Shown here: positions 1-10,063 of the stretch, piece after piece
Layout: the number at the start of each line of letters is the position of its first letter
Numbering within the stretch: position 1 is the stretch's first letter
The notes under the pieces: model-generated
The model's database searches: none
Seen by the model: the letters and a program-made list of their open reading frames with translations, nothing else
Told to the model about the DNA's origin: nothing
Made by a program: the position numbers and the translations under genes
DNA from: Bin75 sp965223955
Lineage (GTDB): Bacteria > Nitrospirota > Nitrospiria > Nitrospirales > UBA8639
Direction: 5' to 3'
Assembly (NCBI GenBank): GCA_965223955.1
Contig: OZ245029.1
Location: forward strand, 2,418,001-2,482,000
Length of the DNA stretch: 64,000 bases

Positions 1-95
1 AGCAAAATGACTGAGAACTGCCTACTTCCTCTGAAACTGCACTACGGATACCACTCATACACGACACGTTGTCGCACATCTCCACGGTCTTGGGT

Positions 96-1058
96 CTACG
101 CCGTACCTGATTGACCCGATTCAGGTTTCTCTTTATCCAAATATTCCTGAGCCCCCACCTCATTCATCAAGAGACTGAGCTCATTTCCTTTATCTTGCGC
201 TCCACATTCAAAAGACAGCCCTTCGGGAGAGACAAAATTAGCCGGACGATAGTCTGTTTCGGAGTAGGGTTGAGGAGTCACGCTCAAATAGGCAATTTCG
301 AAAGCCACCCATTGGGCAGTTAAATCCGCAACGGTTTTATAGAAACCATACTCCGCTTTTTTCTTCAACATGCCGGAAAATAAAGGAACCCATCTTCCCA
401 CGTGTTCTTTCACGAATTTTTTCTCGGCCTCTATCACCGTTTTGAGTTTTTCCGGGCCATCATGGCACAACGCATAAGATTCTTTGTATGCCAGGAAATG
501 CAAAAATTCAAGTTCCACGCTTAAATGGTCCAGACGTTCATGGATGTCTTGAGCAAGCTGAACACCAAAAGCCGAATAGAATCCTGCAATATCTCCCATG
601 ACGTAGGATTGGCCAAACACGTGATCATTACCAAACAGGGTTTCATACGGTGGACAGTCCAAGGCGATGACGTTACTGAACACCCTTCGATGCTCATCCC
701 TCAGGTCTTGGATATCCCAATTGATGCCCTCCGATGACACCCAATTCTCCACCGCGTCGAAATGGCCCGCAATCGCCTGTAAGACTTCTTCGGTTTCCTC
801 ATCAATGGGAGTCGGCAAGGCCGCTCTCAAACTATCGAGTGCGGCTCGTCCATCTTCAGCCAACTCTCCACTTTGCAGATAATCCAAAAATTCATCATCT
901 TCGGGATAAAGATAACTCCAGGACAGAAGAAGATAGAGCTTACTTCTCGCTAAAGCACGCTCAACGGCCGGGGAATCTTTCAAGGACGACCCAGCTTGTT
1001 GAGTGACGGAAGAGGTTGCTGAACCCCCGTCTTGTTCTTCCGTGACTTTCGTAGCCAT
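96..1058 (-). CDS. TorD/DmsD-family molybdoenzyme assembly chaperone
   Basis: A 320-aa, mainly helical, cytoplasmic protein with no signal peptide. The ELEFLHFLAYKE segment near residue 190 and the following helix match the TorD/NarJ/DmsD chaperone fold. Members of this family bind the signal peptide and apo-form of a molybdopterin oxidoreductase until the cofactor is inserted. The N-terminal 30 residues are low-complexity and the C-terminal tail is charged, both extra to the family core. The start has a strong GAGGAGG-type ribosome site just upstream. The NapG-like ferredoxin gene lies upstream on the same strand. The client is not in the window; in a Nitrospira-like genome nitrite oxidoreductase NxrA is the natural candidate (inference). 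Confidence 0.8.
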   Translation of the reverse strand: MATKVTEEQDGGSATSSVTQQAGSSLKDSPAVERALARSKLYLLLSWSYLYPEDDEFLDYLQSGELAEDGRAALDSLRAALPTPIDEETEEVLQAIAGHFDAVENWVSSEGINWDIQDLRDEHRRVFSNVIALDCPPYETLFGNDHVFGQSYVMGDIAGFYSAFGVQLAQDIHERLDHLSVELEFLHFLAYKESYALCHDGPEKLKTVIEAEKKFVKEHVGRWVPLFSGMLKKKAEYGFYKTVADLTAQWVAFEIAYLSVTPQPYSETDYRPANFVSPEGLSFECGAQDKGNELSLLMNEVGAQEYLDKEKPESGQSGTA

Positions 1059-1289
1059 AAACCTCCTCTTCTCTCAACAGGAACAGGCTTGGCTTTTGTT
1101 CCCGTGTTTCGCAATGCCCAGAGAGCCTCCTGGAACTTCCCTCAACCAGAAGTGGGGACAGATAATAGGCCAACTGCTTATCGAAGTCAAGTTCTAAAAC
1201 CAGTTAAAAATATAAGGCCGAACTCGTAAAATATTCATGGTTTTTTGACCGTTTCCTCTTGGGAAGTCGAGACAGATACGCCTCTCAAC

Positions 1290-1943
1290 TTAAGACAATG
1301 TCTCCAATCTCGCAGGAACGACCTTTATCGCAATATGATCATTCACCGTCTTACAAATATGTTCGCAAATGCCGCACCCGACACACAGGTCCCTCTCAAC
1401 CCGAATGGACAGAGAAACAAAATCCATCGCAAGGGCCCACGTCGGGCACTGGGCTACACAAGCGTTACAGCCTTGCCCGGCCGTACACATCCTTTGAGAA
1501 ACAACGGCAATGCCCATATTGACTTCTTTGAGGGTGCCGACCGGCCGAAGCGCCTCTGGTTCACAAGCGGCAATGCAAGGAAAGTCCTCACAGAGATAAC
1601 ATGGTTGTTCATCAGGATAGATGACGGGGGTCTCTCTCCGAGAAAGAACGTCGGAGACATGCTTTTCTTCGAGGACGCGAATACTCTCGTGCGGGCACGC
1701 ATCGACACATTCTCCGCAGCCCGTACAACTCTCAAGAAATTGAGCTTCTTCGAGGGCACCAGGGGGCCGCAACCAATCGGTTCGTACTTTCTCGGGTTTT
1801 TCCTCCTTGCCGTCTTCCGCGTCCCGATGCTTGACGTACTCGTGCACCGTGACACCCAGGGAAACGACGCTCTGTTTGAGAAAATTCCTTCGCCCGTAGG
1901 ACGGCTCAGGATTTTTGGAGGACCCTGGGGGAGATTGTGCCAT
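1290..1943 (-). CDS. Tat-exported ferredoxin with four [4Fe-4S] motifs (NapG/MauM-like)
   Basis: A 217-aa protein with a twin-arginine signal (GRRNFLKQ, residues 17-24) and four complete cysteine sets: 73/76/79/83, 115/118/123/127, 153/159/162/166 and 187/190/193/197. This is the NapG/MauM ferredoxin pattern, so it should carry four [4Fe-4S] clusters and pass electrons on the periplasmic side of the membrane. It sits between the HExxH protein gene and the TorD-like chaperone gene on the same strand, which suggests work with a periplasmic molybdoenzyme. NapG itself serves periplasmic nitrate reductase; no napA or napH is seen here, so the nap gene symbol is withheld. Confidence 0.85.
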   Translation of the reverse strand: MAQSPPGSSKNPEPSYGRRNFLKQSVVSLGVTVHEYVKHRDAEDGKEEKPEKVRTDWLRPPGALEEAQFLESCTGCGECVDACPHESIRVLEEKHVSDVLSRRETPVIYPDEQPCYLCEDFPCIAACEPEALRPVGTLKEVNMGIAVVSQRMCTAGQGCNACVAQCPTWALAMDFVSLSIRVERDLCVGCGICEHICKTVNDHIAIKVVPARLETLS

Positions 1944-2060
1944 GCACCGGCCCTTCTTTCATGCGGTCAACGTGTTACTGGGTGAACACTGGAGCACTTC
2001 GTTCTCTCGACACCGCATCGACCTCGCCACGCGGGAGGCGTACCAGCATGGCCTCATCTC

Positions 2061-3062
2061 CTAGACAACACCGGCGGCACGAAGCCTGTACACCTCCACG
2101 CAACGGTCACACGCACCATACTCGACGTCCCACCCCGGATGATTTTCCCTGATGTAATCCAGCACGTAGGGTTCAACTTTTTCTTCAAGATCCTCGACCC
2201 AGGAATAGGTGGGAAATCGACAGAGAGGACACGGAAACCCGGGCATCAGTATGGGCTTGGCAGGCACGTCCGCGGGAAGTTCCCCTTCTTCGACTTCAAC
2301 CGCCCGTTCCATCACCCGGATGGTATCTTGAGACATTTCCACTAATTCGGCATGGGTAAAATATTCCGTCTGCCAAAGCCCTTCGAACACTGATTCCACT
2401 TGTGTTGGAGGAATCTTCCTGTACCAGGAACGAAATTCCCGCAAGCGGTATTCCCGACTGAACATCGGTTCCTTCCCCAACTGGGCAATCCGACTATCCA
2501 CGTGCAAACTCCACAGCACACGATACCGATTCAGGAGGAGATGCTCTTCACCCGGATTCATGCCAACTTTCGTGTCAGGATCATATCCGAAAGCGGGATC
2601 AAGCATATCGGAGATATGCGTCAACTCATGGCGGAGATACCTGTTAATGGCCGGATCGTAAAACCGTCGAGGAATCAATTTAATCCCCACGCCCTTTTGA
2701 CCTTTTTCCTCAAATTGACGAGCCAGTTTCTCCTCCACGGTCCCCCATTTTCTGAGGACGTCCACCCCTTCCTGATCTTCTTTCAGCACGCCTCGAACGA
2801 GGACAATGCCGACCTTTTCCTTCAAGTCGGAAAATTGCTCAAATCCCTCTCTCAAGATATCGGCAAAGCCCCACTTGGCAAAGAGGTATTGATAGAGTTT
2901 CTTGAATTCAGGCTCCCGGTCGTCCAAGGAAAATTTCTCGTAAACCGGATCGGCGAATTCATGGAACTCATTGTAATAGGTGGGGTCTCCCTCACGCTCG
3001 GTTTTTTCGGCAAATGAATCTATGACCTCTTGAAGCAAGGCCGGCTGAAATCGAATTTCCAT
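2061..3062 (-). CDS. HExxH metallopeptidase-like protein with C-terminal zinc ribbon
   Basis: 333 aa, soluble, no signal peptide. Residues 145-149 read HELTH, a gluzincin-type zinc-binding HExxH motif inside a predicted helix. Cysteine pairs C278/C281 and C318/C321 form a likely zinc ribbon at the C-terminus. The start at 3062 is chosen because AAGGAG lies seven bases upstream; a longer frame to 3137 has no such site. I do not recognise the family. The context (upstream of the NapG-like and TorD-like genes) suggests a maturation or protein quality-control role, but peptidase activity is not shown because the third zinc ligand cannot be assigned. Confidence 0.7.
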   Translation of the reverse strand: MEIRFQPALLQEVIDSFAEKTEREGDPTYYNEFHEFADPVYEKFSLDDREPEFKKLYQYLFAKWGFADILREGFEQFSDLKEKVGIVLVRGVLKEDQEGVDVLRKWGTVEEKLARQFEEKGQKGVGIKLIPRRFYDPAINRYLRHELTHISDMLDPAFGYDPDTKVGMNPGEEHLLLNRYRVLWSLHVDSRIAQLGKEPMFSREYRLREFRSWYRKIPPTQVESVFEGLWQTEYFTHAELVEMSQDTIRVMERAVEVEEGELPADVPAKPILMPGFPCPLCRFPTYSWVEDLEEKVEPYVLDYIRENHPGWDVEYGACDRCVEVYRLRAAGVV

Positions 3063-3275
3063 CCTTTCACTCCTTACCTGTCTCGACTCCTGCATTGAAG
3101 GACCGTGACCACGAGCATGGGAAACGTCTGGTGTCACATCCCGTCCCTGCTTGACGACGTATGTAACGGCTCGCTAGTATCCTTCTCCTGAAACGTCGCA
3201 AGCATTATAGTCAGGCCTTTTTTTTATACGCAAGCCCCCCGGTGATATGGATCACGCTGAAAGGACGTTCGTGTT

Positions 3276-4373
3276 ATGAATCAACCCCAGTCTCCACACA
3301 GTGCACCCTCGGCGTTCACGGAAGAACCGAAACCTGAATTGCCGCCCATCGATGCCCTGGAATATTGGAAAGCAGGCATACAGGAAGTCAGGACCTTTCG
3401 GGGACATTCTCACGGCGTCTGGGACGTGGCGTATGCCCCTGACGGATTGACGCTCGTCAGCGGAGGCGCGGATCGTTTCCTTCGCATCTGGGAAATTGAA
3501 ACCGGTCGTCTTCTCAAATCCCTGAAAGGGCACACCAACGATATACGGCAAGTCGCCTTCAGCCCCGACGGCCAGATACTCGCAACCGGTAGTGACGACA
3601 GAACCATCCGACTCTGGAACCCTCATACGGGGGAAACGACACGGCTTCTTTTTACCCAATATGATCACGCGGTCGCCAGCCTCTCCTTTTCCCCGGATAG
3701 TCTGATGCTGGCCCGGGCCGGACAGAATAAAGATATAAAAATCTGGGAAGTCACCACGGGCACCGAAGTCATGACGCTCCTCGGCAAAGATCAATATGAT
3801 CACCATTGGACGGTCTGCACGGCGTTTTCTCCCGATGGCATTCATCTGGTAGGCGGAAGCGACATCGGCAAATTGAAGTTGTACGAAGTCCTGCCCAGCG
3901 GAGAAGAGAGACTCGTGCATAACGGTCATTGGCGTGATGAGCCCGACGATGAAGAAACCGAACAGCGAGGGTTTTTTGTCGATGACTTTGGCGCGTTCCA
4001 AAAACCGATGGAGTATTGGATCGGAGCGATTGCGTTTACGCCGGATGGAAAGACGATGATAACCGCAAGCCGGGACACGGCAATCAAATATTTTGAGATG
4101 CCCGACATGAAAGAGGTCCACACCGTTAAAGGCCACGCTGAATGGGTTCGAGGATTGCTCGTTTCTCCGGATGGGAAACTCCTGGTGAGCTGTAGCGACG
4201 ACCACACCATTAAGATGTGGGACATTCAGACCAGAAGACAGGTTCGCGTGATCAAGGACCACAAGGGACCCGTCAGGGGCATTACCTTTTCCCCGGACGC
4301 CCGGTATCTCGCCAGCGCATCCTGGGACCGCACGGTGAAACTGTGGAAAGGAGGGGACGGTTCAGAAGGTTGA
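3276..4373 (+). CDS. Seven-bladed WD40 repeat protein
   Basis: 365 aa with seven WD40 units, each with an SPDG-type turn and a W/Y-D/E ending: blades begin near residues 42, 85, 127, 172, 240, 283 and 325. That number closes a single beta-propeller. There is no signal peptide or second domain, so it is likely a cytoplasmic protein-binding scaffold. Blade four and five are separated by a longer acidic loop (DEPDDEETEQ). It is the only plus-strand gene in the first 22 kb, divergent from the HExxH gene with about 210 bp between their starts. Partner unknown. Confidence 0.85.
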   Translation: MNQPQSPHSAPSAFTEEPKPELPPIDALEYWKAGIQEVRTFRGHSHGVWDVAYAPDGLTLVSGGADRFLRIWEIETGRLLKSLKGHTNDIRQVAFSPDGQILATGSDDRTIRLWNPHTGETTRLLFTQYDHAVASLSFSPDSLMLARAGQNKDIKIWEVTTGTEVMTLLGKDQYDHHWTVCTAFSPDGIHLVGGSDIGKLKLYEVLPSGEERLVHNGHWRDEPDDEETEQRGFFVDDFGAFQKPMEYWIGAIAFTPDGKTMITASRDTAIKYFEMPDMKEVHTVKGHAEWVRGLLVSPDGKLLVSCSDDHTIKMWDIQTRRQVRVIKDHKGPVRGITFSPDARYLASASWDRTVKLWKGGDGSEG

Positions 4374-4392
4374 ACGCGTTCCAAGCCCCCCT

Positions 4393-5835
4393 CTAGTCGG
4401 ATGACTCCTCACCGTCATCGACGTCGGGGGTTGAAATACCGTATCGTTTGCATTTTTCCCACAAGGCTTTTCGCGAAAGGCCTAAGGATTTTGACGTCGC
4501 GGTTCGACTCCATCCTTCCTGCGCCAACACGGTCAAAATATACTCCCGTTCACAACGTTCTCGCACTTCAGCAAGCGTGCCTTTTTGTTGGGTGTTCGTG
4601 ACGTTCGATAACCCTTCCTGACAAAACCCGCACCCGGATTGCAACGGCCCTCCTAAAAAAGGGCAACCGGTCTGGCCACAGAGATCCCACACCTGAATTT
4701 CGTCCCGTTCCTGCGCTAACGCCACCGCTCGTTCAATCGTATTTTCCAGTTCACGAACGTTTCCCGGAAAGGAATAACGGAGGAGCACGTCCCGGGCCGA
4801 GGAAGAAAAGCCTTTCATGGCACACGGGATCCGACTCGTACTCCGTTGCAGAAGATGATTCGCCAGAATCAGAATGTCTTCTTTTCGTTCCCTCAGGGGC
4901 GGAAGGGCAACCTGCACGACGTTGAGACGATAGAACAGATCTCCTCGAAATCGTCCGGCTTCGACTTCCTCCTTTAAATTTTTTTGCGTGGCACAGACCA
5001 GCCGAACGTCGCTGGCAATCGTCTCCATGCCTCCTACCCGTTCAAACCGCTTTTCCTGCAAGACCCGGAGTAACTTGACTTGGACCATCGGAGCGATTTC
5101 CCCGATTTCGTCCAAAAACAAGGTGCCTTTATGGGCCAATTCAAACCGACCCAGGCGTTGCTTCAAGGCTCCGGTAAAGGCCCCTTTCTCATGCCCGAAC
5201 AATTCGGCTTCCAGCAGGGTTTCCGGCAAGGCCGCACAGCTGACTTTAATCAAGGCCTGTCCGTCGCGTGGACTGTTTCGATGAATGGCATTCGCAATGA
5301 CTTCTTTCCCGGTTCCGCTTTCACCAACAATCAACACCGTGGCATCCGTGGTGGCCACCAGTTTGACTTTTTCCAATACCTGCCGCATCTGCTCGTTTTT
5401 GCCGACCATGCCATCGAAATTGAATTTTCCTTCGAGTTCCTGTCGAAGGGCCGTGTTCTCCTGCCGCAACGCCTGGACCTTGGTCGCTCGATCCACCGTC
5501 ATCAATAATTCATCCATGGAAAAAGGCTTGGTGACGTAATCATGGGCCCCAAGTTTCATGGCTTGGACCGCCGTATCAACCGAGCCGTGTGCGGTAATCA
5601 CAATGACCTCGGTTTCAGGAGAATATTCCTTACACACCCGTACGACCTGGAGACCGTCACTCCCGGGCATTCTCAAATCGGTGATCACCAAATCGTATCG
5701 ATTCGTTTTGGTTTTTTGAATGCCTTCCTCACCATTGGATACCTCCTGGACCTGGTATCCCTCGGCTTTGAGCGCATCCAACATGGACAACCGCATCAGC
5801 GGCTCATCATCAATGATTAAGACTGATCGAGTCAT
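4393..5835 (-). CDS. NtrC-family sigma-54-dependent response regulator with cysteine cluster
   Basis: 480 aa. Receiver domain 1-120 with acidic pocket D9/D10 and phospho-acceptor D53; AAA+ domain about 140-375 with Walker A GESGTGKE (171-178) and GAFTGA (218-223), the loop that contacts sigma-54; Fis-type helix-turn-helix about 420-465. Between the ATPase and the DNA-binding domain is a compact cysteine set, C386, C391, C402 and C405, unusual for the family and suitable for a metal or redox sensor. The start codon overlaps the stop of the upstream histidine kinase (ATGA), so the two are a cognate pair. Target promoters are unknown. Confidence 0.93.
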   Translation of the reverse strand: MTRSVLIIDDEPLMRLSMLDALKAEGYQVQEVSNGEEGIQKTKTNRYDLVITDLRMPGSDGLQVVRVCKEYSPETEVIVITAHGSVDTAVQAMKLGAHDYVTKPFSMDELLMTVDRATKVQALRQENTALRQELEGKFNFDGMVGKNEQMRQVLEKVKLVATTDATVLIVGESGTGKEVIANAIHRNSPRDGQALIKVSCAALPETLLEAELFGHEKGAFTGALKQRLGRFELAHKGTLFLDEIGEIAPMVQVKLLRVLQEKRFERVGGMETIASDVRLVCATQKNLKEEVEAGRFRGDLFYRLNVVQVALPPLRERKEDILILANHLLQRSTSRIPCAMKGFSSSARDVLLRYSFPGNVRELENTIERAVALAQERDEIQVWDLCGQTGCPFLGGPLQSGCGFCQEGLSNVTNTQQKGTLAEVRERCEREYILTVLAQEGWSRTATSKSLGLSRKALWEKCKRYGISTPDVDDGEESSD

Positions 5836-8800
5836 CAGGAAACCTTGGCCAGCGCAACTCTGTTGGCACTCAAGGGAAGGCCCACGGTAAAGACGGTTCC
5901 CTTCCCGACTTCACTTTCCACGGTCAATTGCCCACCATGTCGTTCGACGATACCCAAACTCACCGACAAGCCCAGGCCCGTGCCCTCGCCCGTGCCTTTC
6001 GTGGTAAAAAAAGGATCGAAAATATGGGGACGGACTTCGGGGAGAATGCCCGACCCGGTATCCCCCACGTCGATCTCACAGCGCTCGTGGACCCTTCGGG
6101 TTTGCAGGATGATCGACCCGCCCTCGTCGGTAGCCTGAACAGCGTTGAGAATCAAATTGGTCAACACCTGCTCGATCATTTGCGGATCGACAAACAACGG
6201 CGGCAGGTCGCTGTCATAGACTTTGTGTAACTGAAGACCTTTCTCGACAATGGCATGATTCGTCAGCACCAGGACACGATCGACCAGTCCGTTCATGTCA
6301 TTCATGGAAAATTCAGGCTCGTGTTGTTGGGAGAAATCCAACAATTGCCGAACGATTTTTTGAGCGCGCCGAAGGCCGTCTTCCATGTACGTCAAATATT
6401 CTTCCTGACGCTCGGCCGGCAACGTCCCTTTCCGAATATTATAGAGACAATTTAAAATCCCGCCTAACGGATTGTTAATTTCATGCGCAACTCCGGCCGC
6501 CAGCTTCCCGACGGAGGCCAGTCGTTCGGTGTTTCGAAATTGCTCTTCCATGATCTTTCTGTCCGTAATGTCGCGGGCAATGCCCAGGACACCAACCACG
6601 CTGTGCCGTTCATTTTCCAGAGGCGAGACACTCACCAGCACCGACCGGAGTTCCCCGCTTTGACTGATCACCTCCACTTCATATTCCTGCTTGACTTCCA
6701 ACTCGAGAATATCTTTCAGACGACGCCCGCGGTGGCGCTTCGCGAGTAAGGTCAAAAACGGTCGCCCCAGCAGATCTTCTTTGCGATAGCCCCAATTCTC
6801 CACCTTGCTGTTGACATAGGTAAAGCGTTGATCGCGATCGAGGGTATAAATCACGTCGTTGGCATTTTCAAGCAGACTTTCCAAGTACTTTTGCGTTTCC
6901 TGAATCTCCCGCGTCCGTGCCTGGACTTTCCCCTCAAGTTCTTCACTATGCCGCTGGAGTTGCTCTTCCAACAGCTTTCGCTCCGCAATGTCACGGAGTT
7001 GCACCATAATCGAAAGAGTCGAGCCCTCTCCCACGCGAATCACGTCCATTTCCACCGCTCGCAGTATGTGTTGGGCATCAAACACCTCCAATTCGGTCGC
7101 CGGGACTTTTTCTTCATCAGAAACCACCGTTTCCAATAACTGCATGACCGTTTCTTTGTATGAGTCCGGCACGAGCACCAGTAAGGATTGAGAGAGCAAT
7201 CCGGCTTGTGTATAGCCAAGCACCTCTTGTTCGCGTTCATTCACCGCAACGATGACGCCGGATGGGTCCACCATGAAGATCGAATCCGCGGAGCGATTAA
7301 AGAGCACACGATACCGCTTTTCCGATTCGGAAAGTTGTTGCGTTTGGGCAGCCACCTCCTGCTCCAACTGGGTGGTATGCCGATCAATCTGTCGTTGAAG
7401 GACCTTCCGTTCGGTAATATCTCTGACAAACGCACGCGTGTGCACCAGGTCACCCGTTTCCGAATCAATCAAGGCCGTGGAGTGAATCTCGACCTCGATC
7501 GGGGTACCGTGTCTCGTGAGAAACACCGTTTCAATCGTGCTCCGTGGTTGCTGGGGCAACCGCTTCACGTATTCAAGCGTTTCCGCTTTCCTCTCGGAAG
7601 GGAGAATGTCCCACAAATGCATCGAGAGCATTTCTATCAATGTGAATCCTAATTTTTCCAATTCGGTTTCATTGACGTGAACAAAACGCCCGGTTTTGTC
7701 GATTTGATGAATCATCTCCGGAGAATTCTCAATCAGATCACGGTACCGTTCCTCGAGAAGACGGATTTCTTCCATTTGCGTATTCAATTGCGAAAACGAC
7801 TGTTTCAGGTTGACCGCCATTTTATTAAAGGCATTGGCAAGCGCTTCAATTTCATCGCCGGTCTTCAGCACGAGGGGATGATCCCAATTGCCCGCGTCGA
7901 TTCGCTGCACGCCTTCATGCAAGGTTTGAATCGGGCTCACGATTTTTCGAGCCACAATGAGTCCGGCCAACCACAAAATGCCCAACACCACGACGCCATA
8001 CATCGCCACCTTCACCAGTAATTGTTGCAGGGGGGCATAGGTCTCCTCGGGATTCTGCCGAACAATCGTCAGCCACCGTCTGCCCCGAAAACTTTCAGAA
8101 GCCAACGTTTCCGGAATCCGTAAATGGGCATACCCAACCAGTGAATCCTGCGCTCCATGGGTATCCTGTGCCACTTGGACCCATCCCGCCCGATCTTCGT
8201 TAATGGCAGCCACCATGGCCGGATTCACAGTGTGTTGCTCCAGCGACAAGACCGGACAAATCAAGGGAGTCCCATCCACGTCGATGAGCATGGCATGGCC
8301 AGTGACGCCCGCGGTCACTTCGGAAATCGAACGAAACAACGAATCCCGGCGAAGCAAAATACTGACGGTCCCCAACGCCTGGTGGCGATCTTGATCAAAA
8401 ATAGGAACGGCCACGTTCAGCACATGGGTTCCAAATGAGGGATCAAAGCTCAAATCACTCACGTAAAGTTGTCCTTGCCCTTGCTGAAACGCGGCTTCCC
8501 ACCATTCCGTGTCACCATGATAAAACCTCACTTGAGGCAAGGAACTGAGGACCAAGGCTCCCTGGTTATCGGTCACCAGAATCCCCAAATAGTCAGACTT
8601 TCTGACGGCGTGCCAGTCAATCAGGTAATTCGTTGCAATCCGGTTCACAAAGACGGGAAATTCATGAGGGTTTTTTCGAGCCAGCCACCGTTCTTTCCAT
8701 TCATCGATAAAGGCCTTGATTTTTTCTGGATCTCTCCCTTCGTAACTCCGGTTCGCCTCCTTCACCGCGGTACGAATAAAGGGGATGGTGGCCAACTGTT

Positions 8801-9014
8801 GAGACTCATTAATGCCTCGCATGATTTGAGTCTCAATTTTTCTCGCCACTTCAACGGCAATGCCCTTAAAGTTTGAACCCGTAATTTCTCGAAGGGCTCG
8901 ACGCTCTTCCACGTAAGTCAGAAAGAGCGAAAGGGCCAGGGGGAGAAGTCCGACCAGCACCATTCCGAGAATCGTTTTGCGCTGGAGACTCTGTGACCAA
9001 ATCCACCGTTTCAT
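5835..9014 (-). CDS. Membrane sensor histidine kinase with Cache, HAMP and three PAS domains
   Basis: 1,059 aa. Order: membrane span about 14-34; periplasmic dCache-type sensor about 35-330; second span about 336-358; HAMP about 358-410; three PAS/PAC units about 420-545, 565-690 and 705-825, linked by short coiled coils; HisKA with the phospho-accepting histidine in AAGVAHEINNPLGG; HATPase with N-box NLILNAVQA, DTGSGI and GTGLGL. The architecture joins an extracellular small-molecule sensor to several cytoplasmic PAS sensors. It is translationally coupled to the sigma-54 regulator. The stimulus is not readable from sequence. A short gap of 110 bp separates it from secF, so it may sit at the end of the sec operon. 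Confidence 0.93.
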   Translation of the reverse strand: MKRWIWSQSLQRKTILGMVLVGLLPLALSLFLTYVEERRALREITGSNFKGIAVEVARKIETQIMRGINESQQLATIPFIRTAVKEANRSYEGRDPEKIKAFIDEWKERWLARKNPHEFPVFVNRIATNYLIDWHAVRKSDYLGILVTDNQGALVLSSLPQVRFYHGDTEWWEAAFQQGQGQLYVSDLSFDPSFGTHVLNVAVPIFDQDRHQALGTVSILLRRDSLFRSISEVTAGVTGHAMLIDVDGTPLICPVLSLEQHTVNPAMVAAINEDRAGWVQVAQDTHGAQDSLVGYAHLRIPETLASESFRGRRWLTIVRQNPEETYAPLQQLLVKVAMYGVVVLGILWLAGLIVARKIVSPIQTLHEGVQRIDAGNWDHPLVLKTGDEIEALANAFNKMAVNLKQSFSQLNTQMEEIRLLEERYRDLIENSPEMIHQIDKTGRFVHVNETELEKLGFTLIEMLSMHLWDILPSERKAETLEYVKRLPQQPRSTIETVFLTRHGTPIEVEIHSTALIDSETGDLVHTRAFVRDITERKVLQRQIDRHTTQLEQEVAAQTQQLSESEKRYRVLFNRSADSIFMVDPSGVIVAVNEREQEVLGYTQAGLLSQSLLVLVPDSYKETVMQLLETVVSDEEKVPATELEVFDAQHILRAVEMDVIRVGEGSTLSIMVQLRDIAERKLLEEQLQRHSEELEGKVQARTREIQETQKYLESLLENANDVIYTLDRDQRFTYVNSKVENWGYRKEDLLGRPFLTLLAKRHRGRRLKDILELEVKQEYEVEVISQSGELRSVLVSVSPLENERHSVVGVLGIARDITDRKIMEEQFRNTERLASVGKLAAGVAHEINNPLGGILNCLYNIRKGTLPAERQEEYLTYMEDGLRRAQKIVRQLLDFSQQHEPEFSMNDMNGLVDRVLVLTNHAIVEKGLQLHKVYDSDLPPLFVDPQMIEQVLTNLILNAVQATDEGGSIILQTRRVHERCEIDVGDTGSGILPEVRPHIFDPFFTTKGTGEGTGLGLSVSLGIVERHGGQLTVESEVGKGTVFTVGLPLSANRVALAKVS

Positions 9015-9124
9015 TGCCGTGATACCCCAAAAGACGGACTGGTGCGTAACGTATCAATTTTCAAGAGAATGTTTTCAGAGAGGTCAACCCTTGTCAAGGA
9101 TTGCAACACGAGACAGCGGTGAGC

Positions 9125-10045
9125 CTAGGCGCCTCGACTTAACAGCCGGCCTTTTCCACCCGGCCACATCAACAGGAGAGGACTCGCCACGAACACAGAG
9201 GAATACGTCCCGATGAGCACTCCCAATAACAGCGCGAGAGAAAAATCATGGAGCACTTCACCCCCAAACAGCGTCAAGGGAACTAACACCAGCACCACCG
9301 TCAGGGTCGTGATCAAGGTTCTGGTGAGCACTTGATTAATCCCGGCATTGATAATGTTCAGGATGGAATCACGTCGTCGGGCACGAAGATTTTCTCGAAT
9401 GCGGTCGAAGACCACAACGGAGTCGGTCAGCGAGTACCCGGCCAAGGTCAGCAACGCGGTCACGACCAATAAGGTAATTTCTTTGTCGAGGAGATAATAG
9501 ATGCCCAGGACGGCCAACACGTCATGAAAGGTTGCAATCGCCGCGGCCACCCCGAATCGCAGTTCAAAACGCGTGGCAACGTAGAGAATGATCCCGATCA
9601 GGGAAATGGTGATCGCCAGCAAAGCGTCCTGTTGCAGACGGTGCCCGATCGTCGGGCCGATTTCCGTGCTGGAATCGATCACGAATTTGTTATGACTGAA
9701 CTCCTCTTCAAACACCTCCACGATTCTTTCCGCAATTTTTTGTTCAAGCGTGCCTTCCGTCTTCACTCGAATCAGGAGTTTATGATCCTGGGTAAATTCC
9801 TGGAGCTCCGCTTCATGTAACCCATGTTTGCCAAGTGCCTGACGGGCCTGTTCAAGACTGATCTCATTCTCAAACTTCAATTGGACGGCCGTGCCACCGG
9901 CAAAGTCGATTCCGAGATTGGCGGCTCCGGTCCCGATCTGAACGAGGGCGATCAATCCAATCAGGACCAGCAGGCTGGAGACACCGAAGGCCACGTGGCG
10001 TTTCCCCATGAAATCGATATTCGTTTTTCCAATAATTTCCAACAT
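9125..10045 (-). CDS. secF: Protein translocase subunit SecF
   Basis: 306 aa from the ATG chosen here; GAGG stands six bases upstream, while a TTG start would add four residues. One N-terminal span, a periplasmic domain and five further spans, as in SecF. The conserved GIDFAGGTA, TALLTLAGYSLTDSVVVFDR and RTLITTLT segments are present. With SecD it uses the proton gradient to pull exported proteins across the membrane. It lies directly after secD on the same strand with 18 bp between. Confidence 0.96.
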   Translation of the reverse strand: MLEIIGKTNIDFMGKRHVAFGVSSLLVLIGLIALVQIGTGAANLGIDFAGGTAVQLKFENEISLEQARQALGKHGLHEAELQEFTQDHKLLIRVKTEGTLEQKIAERIVEVFEEEFSHNKFVIDSSTEIGPTIGHRLQQDALLAITISLIGIILYVATRFELRFGVAAAIATFHDVLAVLGIYYLLDKEITLLVVTALLTLAGYSLTDSVVVFDRIRENLRARRRDSILNIINAGINQVLTRTLITTLTVVLVLVPLTLFGGEVLHDFSLALLLGVLIGTYSSVFVASPLLLMWPGGKGRLLSRGA

Positions 10046-10063
10046 GTTCAACCTCAAGATATG

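Noticed and set aside
3252..4262. 336-codon minus-strand frame opposite the WD40 gene
   Set aside because: The plus strand encodes seven regular WD40 blades; the antisense product has no recognisable features.
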